Assembly: GCF_009834365.1 (NCBI RefSeq)
Contig: NZ_CP041348.1
Coordinates: 1,488,501-1,552,500 of the forward strand
Origin: Komagataeibacter xylinus
GTDB lineage: Bacteria; Pseudomonadota; Alphaproteobacteria; Acetobacterales; Acetobacteraceae
Direction: 5' to 3'
DNA length: 64,000 nt
Position numbers and translations under genes: made by a program. Numbering within the stretch: position 1 is the stretch's first letter; every line of letters starts with the position of its first letter. The notes beneath the pieces are model-generated. The model had not been told where the DNA came from and searched no databases. It saw nothing but the letters and a program-made list of their open reading frames with translations. Of the stretch, positions 17,761 through 25,200 are shown in pieces.

Positions 17761-18029
17761 GCGATGGCTCGGCTCCCGCGGATGGAACCGGTAGGGGTGT
17801 GAGAGGGCGATGACCTGAATGGGCGCATGATCGTCTGATCCGGATCGGAAAAACCAGTGGATTTCTCTGTGCTTTAAAGCACGCCTGTGAGATTTGGATC
17901 TGATCCGCTGATCACCATACTGGCCAGTGGCTTCTGAAAGGCCACATCAACAGGCCTTACAGAAGACCGCACACGATCACACGTCAATATGGGTCAGAAA
18001 ACTCTTGCATAACGGACGGCAACCACAGA
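17761..18029 (+). ncRNA. Candidate bridge RNA region of the IS110-family element
   Basis: A roughly 270-base non-coding tail between the transposase stop and the right inverted repeat. IS110-family recombinases use an element-encoded RNA with two guide loops that pair with target and donor DNA; in the IS1111 group this RNA lies downstream of the gene. Position and length fit; I have not folded it or matched its loops. Exact ends are unknown. Confidence 0.4.
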
Positions 18030-19094
18030 AGAAATCCGACGGGATGGATGACAGCACCGCAAGCGGTATCGTGCAGATGCAGAAATCGGCGGACACTGCC
18101 TGTGGCGTATTGGTCCGCCTGTCGCGGTAGGTAATGTTCACGCCCTGCCCGGCGCGCCCGATATGCGTGACTTCGGCCTGCGTGCGGACCACGTCGCCCA
18201 GTTGCCTGTGGAATGCCCGGGCGATCTGGTCCATGCCATTGACGGGCTGCAGCATGGTGGACTGCATGACCAGGATCTCATCGAACATGACGCTGTGCCA
18301 CATGTCGGCATCCAGCATGGTCCTGAGCGAGATGGGGGGTGCAACCGTACCTGCGTCATCGGCCGCGCCCGGCAGCGATGTGTAGCCCGAGCGCGAGGAA
18401 CCGCCATAGCTCAGGTCGGGCCGGAGGTCGCCATACTGCGTGAGGAACGCGATCATGCGCTCCTGGTCATGGGCCGTGAGTTCGGCATCAAGCGCATGCT
18501 GGTTGATGGCTTTTGCCAGCAGTTCCGAGACAAAGCCGCGGGTATCGTTGAACGCCTGGCGAAGCTGGATGGGATGGCCGCCATTGGCGGCATCGTTCTG
18601 GATTGCGGCGTTGTGGTTGGAGTTGACCTCGACTTCAAGCGCCACGCTGAATTCCCGGCAATAGCCCAGTAGGGCGGAATGGTGGCTGGGAATGCGCCCG
18701 GCACCGGCATTGAAATACTGGCCTTCGTCAAAGCGGCAGGTCTGTGTGCGCCCATCGGCGAACGTGACCGTGTCACCGCCACGGACTGTCCAGTTCTTGC
18801 CGCCCACACGCTCGCGCGCTTCGAGAATGGTGCAGGCGTAACCGGCCTTGCCCAGTTCATGGGCCGCCGCCATGCCTGCCATGCCCGCCCCGAGAATGAC
18901 CACGCTTTTGCCCTTGCCAGAACCCGCCGGGAGCCTGGGCAGCGTGGTCTGCGCATGGGCGGGCGTAATGCCCAGCCCCCGCATGACCAGCTGGGCTGCG
19001 CCAATTCCCCCAGCCGCGCCAACGCGGGTGATCCATTCACGTCGTGTGATAGGCATGATGTTTCCGATATGCTGTTCGGTGTTGCGGTTGGCGT

Positions 19095-19901
19095 TTACTG
19101 TTCCGTCGTGTCGATATGCGGCGGGGCGATACCGAAATGCTGGATGTAAAGCCGCTCGTATGTGCCGTCTTTTACTTTCTCGTCGATGATTTTATCCACG
19201 GCTGCCTTCAGGTCCTGTGCATCCTTGCGGAAAACGACGCCCTGTGGCGTGGCCTGCGCCCCGGTTGCGATCACCTTGAAATCGGTGTGCCCCGACTTGC
19301 GGTAATGGGAAATCGCGCTCATCCCCAGCACCGCTACGTCAGCGTGCCCCGTACGCAGGGACATGAAGACGTCGCCTGCCGATGGCAGGGCCATGATCGA
19401 TGAGGCTCCCGGGATGGATCGCGCCACCTGTTCCTGGAAGGAACCGGCGACCACGGCGATCTGGTGGCCCGCAATGCCGGCAAAATCATGTATGGACGTA
19501 TCCGCGCTGCCCACGACGGCAACCGTCTCGTCATAGGCGTAGGGATGCGAGAAGGTGAAGGACTGCTCACGCTCGGGCGTGATCCGTATGCCCGACATCA
19601 GGGCATCGACCTGGCCACTCTGCAGGGCGATCATCAGGCCACGGAAATCGATCTTGGCCCACTCAACCCGCAGGCCCAGCCCCTTGCCGATCAGATTGCC
19701 CCAGTCAATGTCATAGCCGGTCAGGTTGTTGGCGAAGTCGATGCCGGTATAGGGGGGCGACGTGCCGGAGGTCCCGATCCGGATGACGCCACGGCTGCGC
19801 AGGGCGGTGAGTTCCGTCTCGGCGGCCCGGGCGGGGCAGGAGCGATAGAGCGCACTGCCCGCCACCAGCATGGACAGGCGCCGTCTGGTGATGGTGATCA
19901 T
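19095..19901 (-). CDS. Periplasmic solute-binding protein (family 3, amino acid ABC transporter)
   Basis: A 268-residue SBP_bac_3 protein: signal peptide (TRRRLSMLVAGSALYRSCPARA), then RGVIRIGTSGTSPPYTGIDFA, YDIDWGNLIGKGLGLRVEW, and the lobe-hinge block MIALQSGQVDALMSGIRIT, ITPEREQSFTFSHPYAYDE. It provides specificity for the permease/ATPase at 14.7-16.1 kb, from which it is now separated by the IS-disrupted amine oxidase gene. The ligand is unknown but the family binds amino acids and related amines. Confidence 0.92.
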   Translation of the reverse strand: MITITRRRLSMLVAGSALYRSCPARAAETELTALRSRGVIRIGTSGTSPPYTGIDFANNLTGYDIDWGNLIGKGLGLRVEWAKIDFRGLMIALQSGQVDALMSGIRITPEREQSFTFSHPYAYDETVAVVGSADTSIHDFAGIAGHQIAVVAGSFQEQVARSIPGASSIMALPSAGDVFMSLRTGHADVAVLGMSAISHYRKSGHTDFKVIATGAQATPQGVVFRKDAQDLKAAVDKIIDEKVKDGTYERLYIQHFGIAPPHIDTTEQ

Positions 19902-19905
19902 GGCG

Positions 19906-20691
19906 TCAGATACTCCGGATCAGGCCGCCATCAACGCGGATCTGCGTGCCTGTGATGTACGAGGCCCTGTCACTGGCAATAAAGGCGACCGTATCGGCGA
20001 ATTCCTCCGGGCGCCCATAGCGCCCGGCGGGAATGGTGTTGTGGGAGGCGCGCACCACGTCTTCCACGCTGACACCGCGACGCTGTGCCGCCACACTGTC
20101 CAGCGTGTCGACACGATCGGTATGGATGCGACCGGGAATGACAACGTTCACCGTGACCCCGCAGGAGGCGACTTCTGCGCTCAGGGTCTTGGACCAGCCG
20201 ATCACGGCGGCGCGGATGCCGTTGGAAAGCGCAAGGTTAGGGATGGGCTGGGTGACACCGCTGGAGGCGATCGTGATGATCCGCCCCCAGCCACGTTCGA
20301 TCATGCCCGGCAGCAGTAGCGTGTCGATGTAGAAGATGTTGTTCGCCATCATTTCAAACTGCGCGGCCCATGTATCGGGCTGTACGGTACCGGCCTTGCA
20401 CGGCGGCGGCCCGCCGCTGTTATTGATGATGATATCGATGCCCCCGGTGGCTTCCATCCTTTCCACCACGGCATTGATGTCGGAACGGCGCGACAGGTCC
20501 AGTTGTGCTGCGGATGCGCGGTGGCGCATCTCCGCGGGCAGTTCGCCAATCCATGCCTCGATTGCCGCGACATCGCGCGCGGTCGCCACGACGGTGGCGC
20601 CTTCGGCCAGCAGCGTCTGTGCCACGGCACGCCCCAGCCCGCGGCTTGCGCCCATGACCAGCGCCCTGCGCCCTGTCAGTCTCAGGTCCAT
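19906..20691 (-). CDS. SDR-fold oxidoreductase lacking the YxxxK catalytic pair
   Basis: A 261-residue Rossmann protein with the nucleotide motif MGASRGLGRAVA, NNSGG and the C-terminal YITGTQIRVDGG of classical FabG-like SDRs. Where Tyr-x-x-x-Lys should stand the sequence is LALSNGIRAAVIGWSK, so Tyr and Lys are replaced (Leu and Asn by my alignment); Ser of IASSGV remains. A subgroup of SDRs with SNxxR at this position exists, with unclear chemistry. The ATG at 20691 overlaps the TAA of the monooxygenase gene (TAATG). Confidence 0.85.
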   Translation of the reverse strand: MDLRLTGRRALVMGASRGLGRAVAQTLLAEGATVVATARDVAAIEAWIGELPAEMRHRASAAQLDLSRRSDINAVVERMEATGGIDIIINNSGGPPPCKAGTVQPDTWAAQFEMMANNIFYIDTLLLPGMIERGWGRIITIASSGVTQPIPNLALSNGIRAAVIGWSKTLSAEVASCGVTVNVVIPGRIHTDRVDTLDSVAAQRRGVSVEDVVRASHNTIPAGRYGRPEEFADTVAFIASDRASYITGTQIRVDGGLIRSI

Positions 20692-22151
20692 TACGGGTTC
20701 TCCACTGTGGCGACCGGCCTGTGCGTGGCCTGCGGCAGGTCGCGTGCAAAGGTTAGGGGGAATTCCGGTGTCTGATAGGATTTGATCCGGGCTTCGTGCT
20801 CGAGAAAATCCTCGGCAAACAGGTCGCGGCCGATGGCGCGCGCCAGGCGGGGCACGGAATATTTCATGGCGCTGATCGATGACCCGCATGGTCCCATGCT
20901 GACCGTCGTGCCAAAATTGAAGCAGTGGATCCGGTTGATCCAAGGCATGGTGCCGGGTTCGCGCTCCTGGAATTCCATGCCGTCGCCCAGGTAGGGATAG
21001 CGCTCCAGCCGCGCATCGTGCTCACCCGGCGGCGCGGGGTAACGGTCGCGCCACAATGCGACATGGGGGGCAACGTGCTGCAGTTCGGGCCGTGTGTGCA
21101 GGTTTATGTCCAGCCCCGTCCCGGTAATGACGAAATCCGCCGTGATGTCACCCTGCGGCGTGGTCAGGACAACTGCATCGCCCTGCGCCTGCGCCTGCGT
21201 GACCGGCGCGCCCGTAAGCAGGGTGAAGTTGTCATGGATGGTGGCGCGGTTCCATGTCTCCAGTGTCAGGGCTTCGCGCACATTGAGCAGGTAGCGCATC
21301 ATGCCCCAGCGCTGGCTGTCGGGTAATGTGCCGAAGTGATCGAGAAATCCGGGGAATGCGATGATCTTGTAGGGCTGGACGCGCTGGATCTCGGGGCGCC
21401 GGCATAGGAGCGTGACCGTACCCACGCCAGCTTCCAGCGCCGTTGCCGCATTGTCAAAGGCCGAGGCGCCAGCCCCGATCACCACAACGCGCCTGCCGCG
21501 CAGGGCATGGAAATCGATGGGGTCTGCCGTGTGGGCGCGCAGATGTGCGGGCAGGGCTTTGATCACGTCGGGCATCATCCATTGCCCGCTGCCCTCAATG
21601 CCGTTGGCAAGCACCAGCTTGCGGGCGAGGACGCTGCGCGGGCCGTCGGTGGTATCGAATGACAGGCACAGATAGCCCTGTTTTTCCGTCACATCGCGCA
21701 GGTTCCAGCCATTGCGTACAGGCAGCGCATGGACATGCTGCAGCCATGCCAGATAGGCGGCCCAGTCTTCCTTGGGTATTTTTGAAAGTGTGTCGAACCG
21801 GCCTTCCCCATGGGTGGCGTCATACCATGACTGGAAAGTCTGGCTGGGCACGCCAAGGTCAATGCCCGTTACCGTCTTCGCGGTGCGTAGCGTTTGCATG
21901 CGCGCGTAATCCAGCCACGGGCCTTCCTGACCGGGAGGGGTCTTGTCGGCAATGAAGAAATTGTCGATCCGCTGCTGCTGTCGCAGGGCCATGCCAATGG
22001 CAAGGCCTCCCTGCCCGGCACCGATGATGACCACGTCATGGACGGGTTCGCCATCCACATAATGCCTTGGTACCCACTGGCCTTCCGGGTACGCAATCAT
22101 GTCCAGGTCGCGGGTGATCCGTGCTTCCAGCCTGGCGAGATCAGACGTCAT
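20691..22151 (-). CDS. Flavin-containing monooxygenase-like FAD/NAD(P)H enzyme
   Basis: A 486-residue two-nucleotide enzyme: FAD site VVIIGAGQGGLAIGMAL near residue 40 and NAD(P)H site VVVIGAGASAFDNAAT near residue 210, with FVITGTGLDINLHTRP late in the chain. The arrangement fits flavoprotein monooxygenases (FMO/BVMO-like) that oxygenate amines, ketones or sulfur compounds. Starts at ATG 22151 immediately before the epimerase-gene stop (one base apart). In this cluster it could modify an amine or a carbonyl product; substrate unknown. Confidence 0.85.
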   Translation of the reverse strand: MTSDLARLEARITRDLDMIAYPEGQWVPRHYVDGEPVHDVVIIGAGQGGLAIGMALRQQQRIDNFFIADKTPPGQEGPWLDYARMQTLRTAKTVTGIDLGVPSQTFQSWYDATHGEGRFDTLSKIPKEDWAAYLAWLQHVHALPVRNGWNLRDVTEKQGYLCLSFDTTDGPRSVLARKLVLANGIEGSGQWMMPDVIKALPAHLRAHTADPIDFHALRGRRVVVIGAGASAFDNAATALEAGVGTVTLLCRRPEIQRVQPYKIIAFPGFLDHFGTLPDSQRWGMMRYLLNVREALTLETWNRATIHDNFTLLTGAPVTQAQAQGDAVVLTTPQGDITADFVITGTGLDINLHTRPELQHVAPHVALWRDRYPAPPGEHDARLERYPYLGDGMEFQEREPGTMPWINRIHCFNFGTTVSMGPCGSSISAMKYSVPRLARAIGRDLFAEDFLEHEARIKSYQTPEFPLTFARDLPQATHRPVATVENP

Positions 22152-22152
22152 G

Positions 22153-23160
22153 TCATTTCCCTTCCGTATCCGATGTTTGCAGAAAGTGCATGTAATCCTT
22201 GAAAGCAGCCTGCATGCCCAGGGAAGGCGCATCCATGACGTCCTGGCGGAACAGCGCGCCGGACAGCAGGCCACCATCGTGATCACCCCACAGGTCCACC
22301 GATAGCGTGCCTTCCGGTGCCGGGTATGGCCCGACATCAAAACGAAAATCCGGGTAGACCGTGCACAGCATCTGGCACCAGTCCAGCAGTGACCACACGG
22401 TGGGCGCGCCCATGTTATAGGTCTGGCGCGCAGGCTGCTCGAGATCGGACAGGGCGATGAGGGATGCAGCCGCATCGCGCGCGTATTGCCAGTTCTTGAT
22501 GCACGGACGCGCGAAATGCACGGACTGCCCCCTACGGGCGGCCTGGGTTACAACAAAGATCTGGCTCAGCGTGTCACGCACGCCGGTTTCATGTTCGTAA
22601 GGCCCGAATACGCGGCCCAGCCGGCCGATTTTGAGCGTCATGCCGCATTGTGCGGCCAGGCGTGCTGCCAGGTGTTCGCCGCTGTATTTGCTGATGGCGT
22701 ACAGGCTGGCAGGCTTGCGGGGCGTGCTTTCTTTCAGCCATGTGCCATCGGGGAAGTCATTGCCGTAGACGGCGACGGAACTGGCAAAAAGGAAATTCCG
22801 CACGCCCGTTTCCGCCGCAGCATTCATGACATTGACCGTACCGCCCAGATTGACGGCAACCGTCGCAGCCGCCCGCTGCTGCTCCTGTGCAACACCTGAT
22901 GTAATGGCCGCCAGGTGGATGACGGCTGCAGCACCCTGCCCATCGAAGCACTGGCGCACGAAAGCAAGGTCCGTAATGTCGCCTTCATGATGGATATAGT
23001 GGCCACCCAGCGCTGCCAGATGGCGTGAGAGCGGGGCCGGTAACGCCGTGTCTGAAATGCCGATGACGCAACGCCTCTTTTCCAGCAGTGCCTCGACAAC
23101 ATTCAGGCCCACGAAACCCGTATCGCCCGTTACCACCACGGTGCCGCCAGGCATGGTCAT
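22153..23160 (-). CDS. NAD-dependent epimerase/dehydratase family protein
   Basis: A 335-residue extended SDR: N-terminal VVVTGDTGFVGLNVVEAL, ASSVAVYGND and the catalytic YAISKYSGE (Tyr-x-x-x-Lys intact). The C-terminal substrate part (NMGAPTVWSLLDWCQML) resembles nucleotide-sugar or sugar-acid epimerase/dehydrogenases. It overlaps the RraA-like gene by four bases. No sugar genes are nearby, so it may act on a small hydroxy-acid, but this is only inference. Confidence 0.88.
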   Translation of the reverse strand: MTMPGGTVVVTGDTGFVGLNVVEALLEKRRCVIGISDTALPAPLSRHLAALGGHYIHHEGDITDLAFVRQCFDGQGAAAVIHLAAITSGVAQEQQRAAATVAVNLGGTVNVMNAAAETGVRNFLFASSVAVYGNDFPDGTWLKESTPRKPASLYAISKYSGEHLAARLAAQCGMTLKIGRLGRVFGPYEHETGVRDTLSQIFVVTQAARRGQSVHFARPCIKNWQYARDAAASLIALSDLEQPARQTYNMGAPTVWSLLDWCQMLCTVYPDFRFDVGPYPAPEGTLSVDLWGDHDGGLLSGALFRQDVMDAPSLGMQAAFKDYMHFLQTSDTEGK

Positions 23161-23939
23161 GTCGTTTTTTCCTGCGTGGCGCGCCAGTTTTCGTATTCGG
23201 CAAGGATCTCCGGGCTGGGCGGGTAGGCGATATCGATCGGCATGCCGGCTGCGACTTTCTTTATGATGAAAGCCTCGAGGGCTTCCTGCTCGATCGCGGC
23301 TTCGGCAATTTCATCGGCAAGGTGGCGGGGCACGCATACCGCGCCGTCCTCGTCGCCGACGATGATGTCACCGGGAAAGACCGCGACCCCCTGCACGCCA
23401 ACAGGTTCATCGCAGCCAATGACCATCAGGGCCGAAAAGGAGGACCGCACGTTCCTGCCCGCGCAGACCACCGGCAGTTCCATTTTGCTCACGATCGAGA
23501 TGTCGGAAACACTGGTGTCGAGGATGACGCCCGCAATGCCGCGCACCATGAGCGATGTCGCCATGATGTCTCCCATGAAGGAAACTTCCGGGTGGCCACC
23601 ACTGGCCACAACCACCACGCTCTGCGCCGGTGCGGCGTCGAGTGCCATCCGGTTCAGGCTGGGAAGCTGGCGTTGGGCGATTCCCGCGCGGATGTCCTCG
23701 CGCACCGGCATGGCGCGGACTGTCCATGCGGGGCCGCAAAATCGCCCGCAGGCAGGCTGGAGCGGCTGCAGGTCAGAAAAAAAGCGGCTGTGCAGCCCCA
23801 TCTTGAACATGATGGCAGACAGCGTGGGCACGGCGACGGAAAGCAGCCTTGCCTTGAGCTTTTCGGGGATGGGCAGACAGGTTTCTGATGCGATCTCACC
23901 CAGTCCTGGCAAACGAAAGTTCGCTTTTTCAACTGACAT
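23157..23939 (-). CDS. RraA-like / HMG-CHA aldolase family protein
   Basis: A 260-residue RraA-fold protein, family of 4-hydroxy-4-methyl-2-oxoglutarate aldolases and oxaloacetate decarboxylases. The glycine-rich block FMGDIMATSLMVRGIAGVIL is followed by DTSVSD, where catalytic members usually have D-G-x-x-R-D; the Arg that binds substrate appears as Ser while the metal-binding Asp remains. FPGDIIVGDEDGAVCVPRHL is also conserved. I choose ATG 23939 (MSVEKANF). It is the first gene of the minus-strand cluster, facing a GntR regulator gene. Confidence 0.85.
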   Translation of the reverse strand: MSVEKANFRLPGLGEIASETCLPIPEKLKARLLSVAVPTLSAIMFKMGLHSRFFSDLQPLQPACGRFCGPAWTVRAMPVREDIRAGIAQRQLPSLNRMALDAAPAQSVVVVASGGHPEVSFMGDIMATSLMVRGIAGVILDTSVSDISIVSKMELPVVCAGRNVRSSFSALMVIGCDEPVGVQGVAVFPGDIIVGDEDGAVCVPRHLADEIAEAAIEQEALEAFIIKKVAAGMPIDIAYPPSPEILAEYENWRATQEKTT

Positions 23940-24346
23940 AAAGGCACACCCAATATGTAAAGGCTGATGATGAGGCGTATTCTTCCCGATACGGAAAAAG
24001 TTCCGGAATCGAACAGTTTTATGCGGGATGGTTGATGGCCGGGCCGCGATGAAGCGGTGCGGCAAAATCCCCTGCGAAGAAAACCGGATGATCCGTAAGC
24101 GGGAGTGGTATCAGGTTTATTGTTTCTTACCTATAACGATCATATAATGGAATTCAAGTAGTATACCATTGGTCGTGAAAATTATTGCATGTCCCGTCCG
24201 GGTAGGGACATACTGCAATGCCCGGGGAAACTCCGGCAGTAATTCGGGAACGGTGTCCATTGGTCATGGAGGCGGATTCGCGCGTTCCAGAAGGAAAATT
24301 GCTTTCCGTCCACTTCATGTACAGCCGTGGGGTGGTGGATCCTATC
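23940..24346. other. Divergent promoter region between the RraA-led operon and the GntR gene
   Basis: About 400 bases with no supported gene (the GntR frame is open further upstream, so its true start could lie inside). It is AT-rich around 24100-24180 and holds the candidate operator at 24159-24168. On the minus strand TTGAAT followed 16 bases later by TATAGG, just beyond the operator, is a possible promoter for the large cluster. Confidence 0.5.
24159..24168. promoter_or_regulatory. Candidate GntR/FCD operator
   Basis: TAGTATACCA fits the TNGTATACNA inverted pattern bound by many FadR-subfamily GntR proteins. It lies between the divergent RraA-led operon and the GntR gene itself, next to a possible minus-strand promoter, the expected place for an autorepressor that also controls the operon. 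Confidence 0.4.
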
Positions 24347-25039
24347 ATGTCGGAAAGGCCGTATGATGCGGCGGCGCATATGATGTTATCTGACAAGCAG
24401 CGGTCTTCGTCATCCAGGGGTAACCTGTCCGGGGATGCATTTGAAACGGTCCGTCGGTGGATACTTGATGGCCAGCTTGAAGCCGATACGGTCGTCATCG
24501 AACGTGAGGTGGCGTTGCGGCTGGGTCTTTCCCGTACGCCGGTAAGGGATGCGTTGCGCCGACTGGTGGGGGAGGGGCTCCTGCGGCAGAACGGGCGCAC
24601 GATCATGGTGAATGCCATCCGTACCGAGGATGTGCTGGAGATCCTGGTTCTGCGCCGCCTGCTGGAGGGCGAGGGCGTCAAGCTGGCGACGCACCGCATC
24701 AGCCCCGGCATGCTGGACATCCTGTATGACCGGGAGGTCGCGCTTTTGCAGATGGAACATATCACCGCTGAAGCGCACTGGGATGTGGACAACATGTTCC
24801 ATGCCACGATTGCCGCGGCCAGCGGAAACCGCCTGCTGGCCCGCAATGTCAATGAACTGCGTGAACGCACCCGGCTGTATGGCTTTGATCAGATTCCGCA
24901 GCGACTGGAACCGGGGCGGCAGGAGCATTGCCAGATTCTGGAAGCGATGCGTGAAAAGGATGCGGAGCGGGCCTCGATGCTGATGCAGAAGCACCTCCAG
25001 CAGGTTGCGGATGCCATTCTGGGCACGCTTGCCGTATGA
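24347..25039 (+). CDS. GntR-family regulator (FadR/FCD subfamily)
   Basis: About 230 residues: an N-terminal winged HTH (DAFETVRRWILDGQLEADTVV, REVALRLGLSRTPVRDALRRL) and an all-helical FCD effector domain (LRRLLEGEGVKLATHRI, HWDVDNMFHATIAAASGN, HCQILEAMREKDAERASML) with the Asp/His residues that bind a metal and an organic acid in this family. The start is uncertain: ATG 24347 is used, with alternatives at 24380 and, with a longer unrelated N-terminus, 24218. It faces the amidohydrolase/transport/redox cluster and probably controls it. Confidence 0.85.
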   Translation: MSERPYDAAAHMMLSDKQRSSSSRGNLSGDAFETVRRWILDGQLEADTVVIEREVALRLGLSRTPVRDALRRLVGEGLLRQNGRTIMVNAIRTEDVLEILVLRRLLEGEGVKLATHRISPGMLDILYDREVALLQMEHITAEAHWDVDNMFHATIAAASGNRLLARNVNELRERTRLYGFDQIPQRLEPGRQEHCQILEAMREKDAERASMLMQKHLQQVADAILGTLAV

Positions 25040-25067
25040 AGGGTGCCGGCTGGCGCCGAATAAAACG

Positions 25068-25083
25068 TTACTAAATAGTAATG
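25068..25083. promoter_or_regulatory. Palindromic candidate LTTR box upstream of the amine oxidase operon
   Basis: TTACTAAATAGTAATG contains the perfect inverted repeat TTACTA-AA-TAGTAA and is 14/16 identical to the site upstream of the LysR gene at 13050-13065. It sits about 120 bases before the start of the amine oxidase gene. I infer a common regulator, most simply the LysR protein at 12.0-12.9 kb. Confidence 0.45.
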
Positions 25084-25200
25084 AGTTGTATTTGCGGGAT
25101 TTGAAATTAAGCTGACGGTAGAACATTTCCGTGGGGAAAGGGATCAGGCGTGCTGCATCTATATCGTTTTGATATCCTTATGATAAAGGATTCCTGAACA

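Larger units (their letters stand above)
16654..18029 (+). mobile_element. IS110-family (IS1111-group) insertion sequence
   Basis: About 1.38 kb inserted in the amine oxidase gene. Near-terminal perfect 13-base inverted repeats GTGGTTGCCGTCC lie at 16658-16670 and, inverted, at 18014-18026; such subterminal repeats mark the IS1111 group. A possible 3-base AGA is shared at the junctions (16651-16653 and 18030-18032), which may simply be junction ambiguity. The left non-coding end is about 84 bases and the right about 270 bases. In IS1111-group elements the long end downstream of the recombinase carries the bridge-type RNA, so 17761-18029 is the candidate region. Confidence 0.88.
16130..19056 (-). 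pseudogene. Tat-exported flavin amine oxidase gene, split by an IS110-family element
   Basis: Two halves of one gene flank the insertion sequence. The 5' part (18033-19056) encodes a Tat signal (TRREWITRVGAAGGIGAAQL), the FAD dinucleotide site VVILGAGMAGMAAAHELGKA and ERVGGKNWTVRGGDT; it breaks after IPSDF. The 3' part (16130-16653) resumes with SPDVKRAIEAP and carries the FAD-binding C-terminus (YLTHINGWQEGAIRSAYHAI). Joined at the shared AGA, the halves give an in-frame 515-residue protein close in length to the intact paralogs at 25.2 and 32.6 kb. No cytochrome c gene follows this copy. Unless the element excises precisely the gene is dead, and polar effects on the transporter genes downstream are expected. 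Confidence 0.9.
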
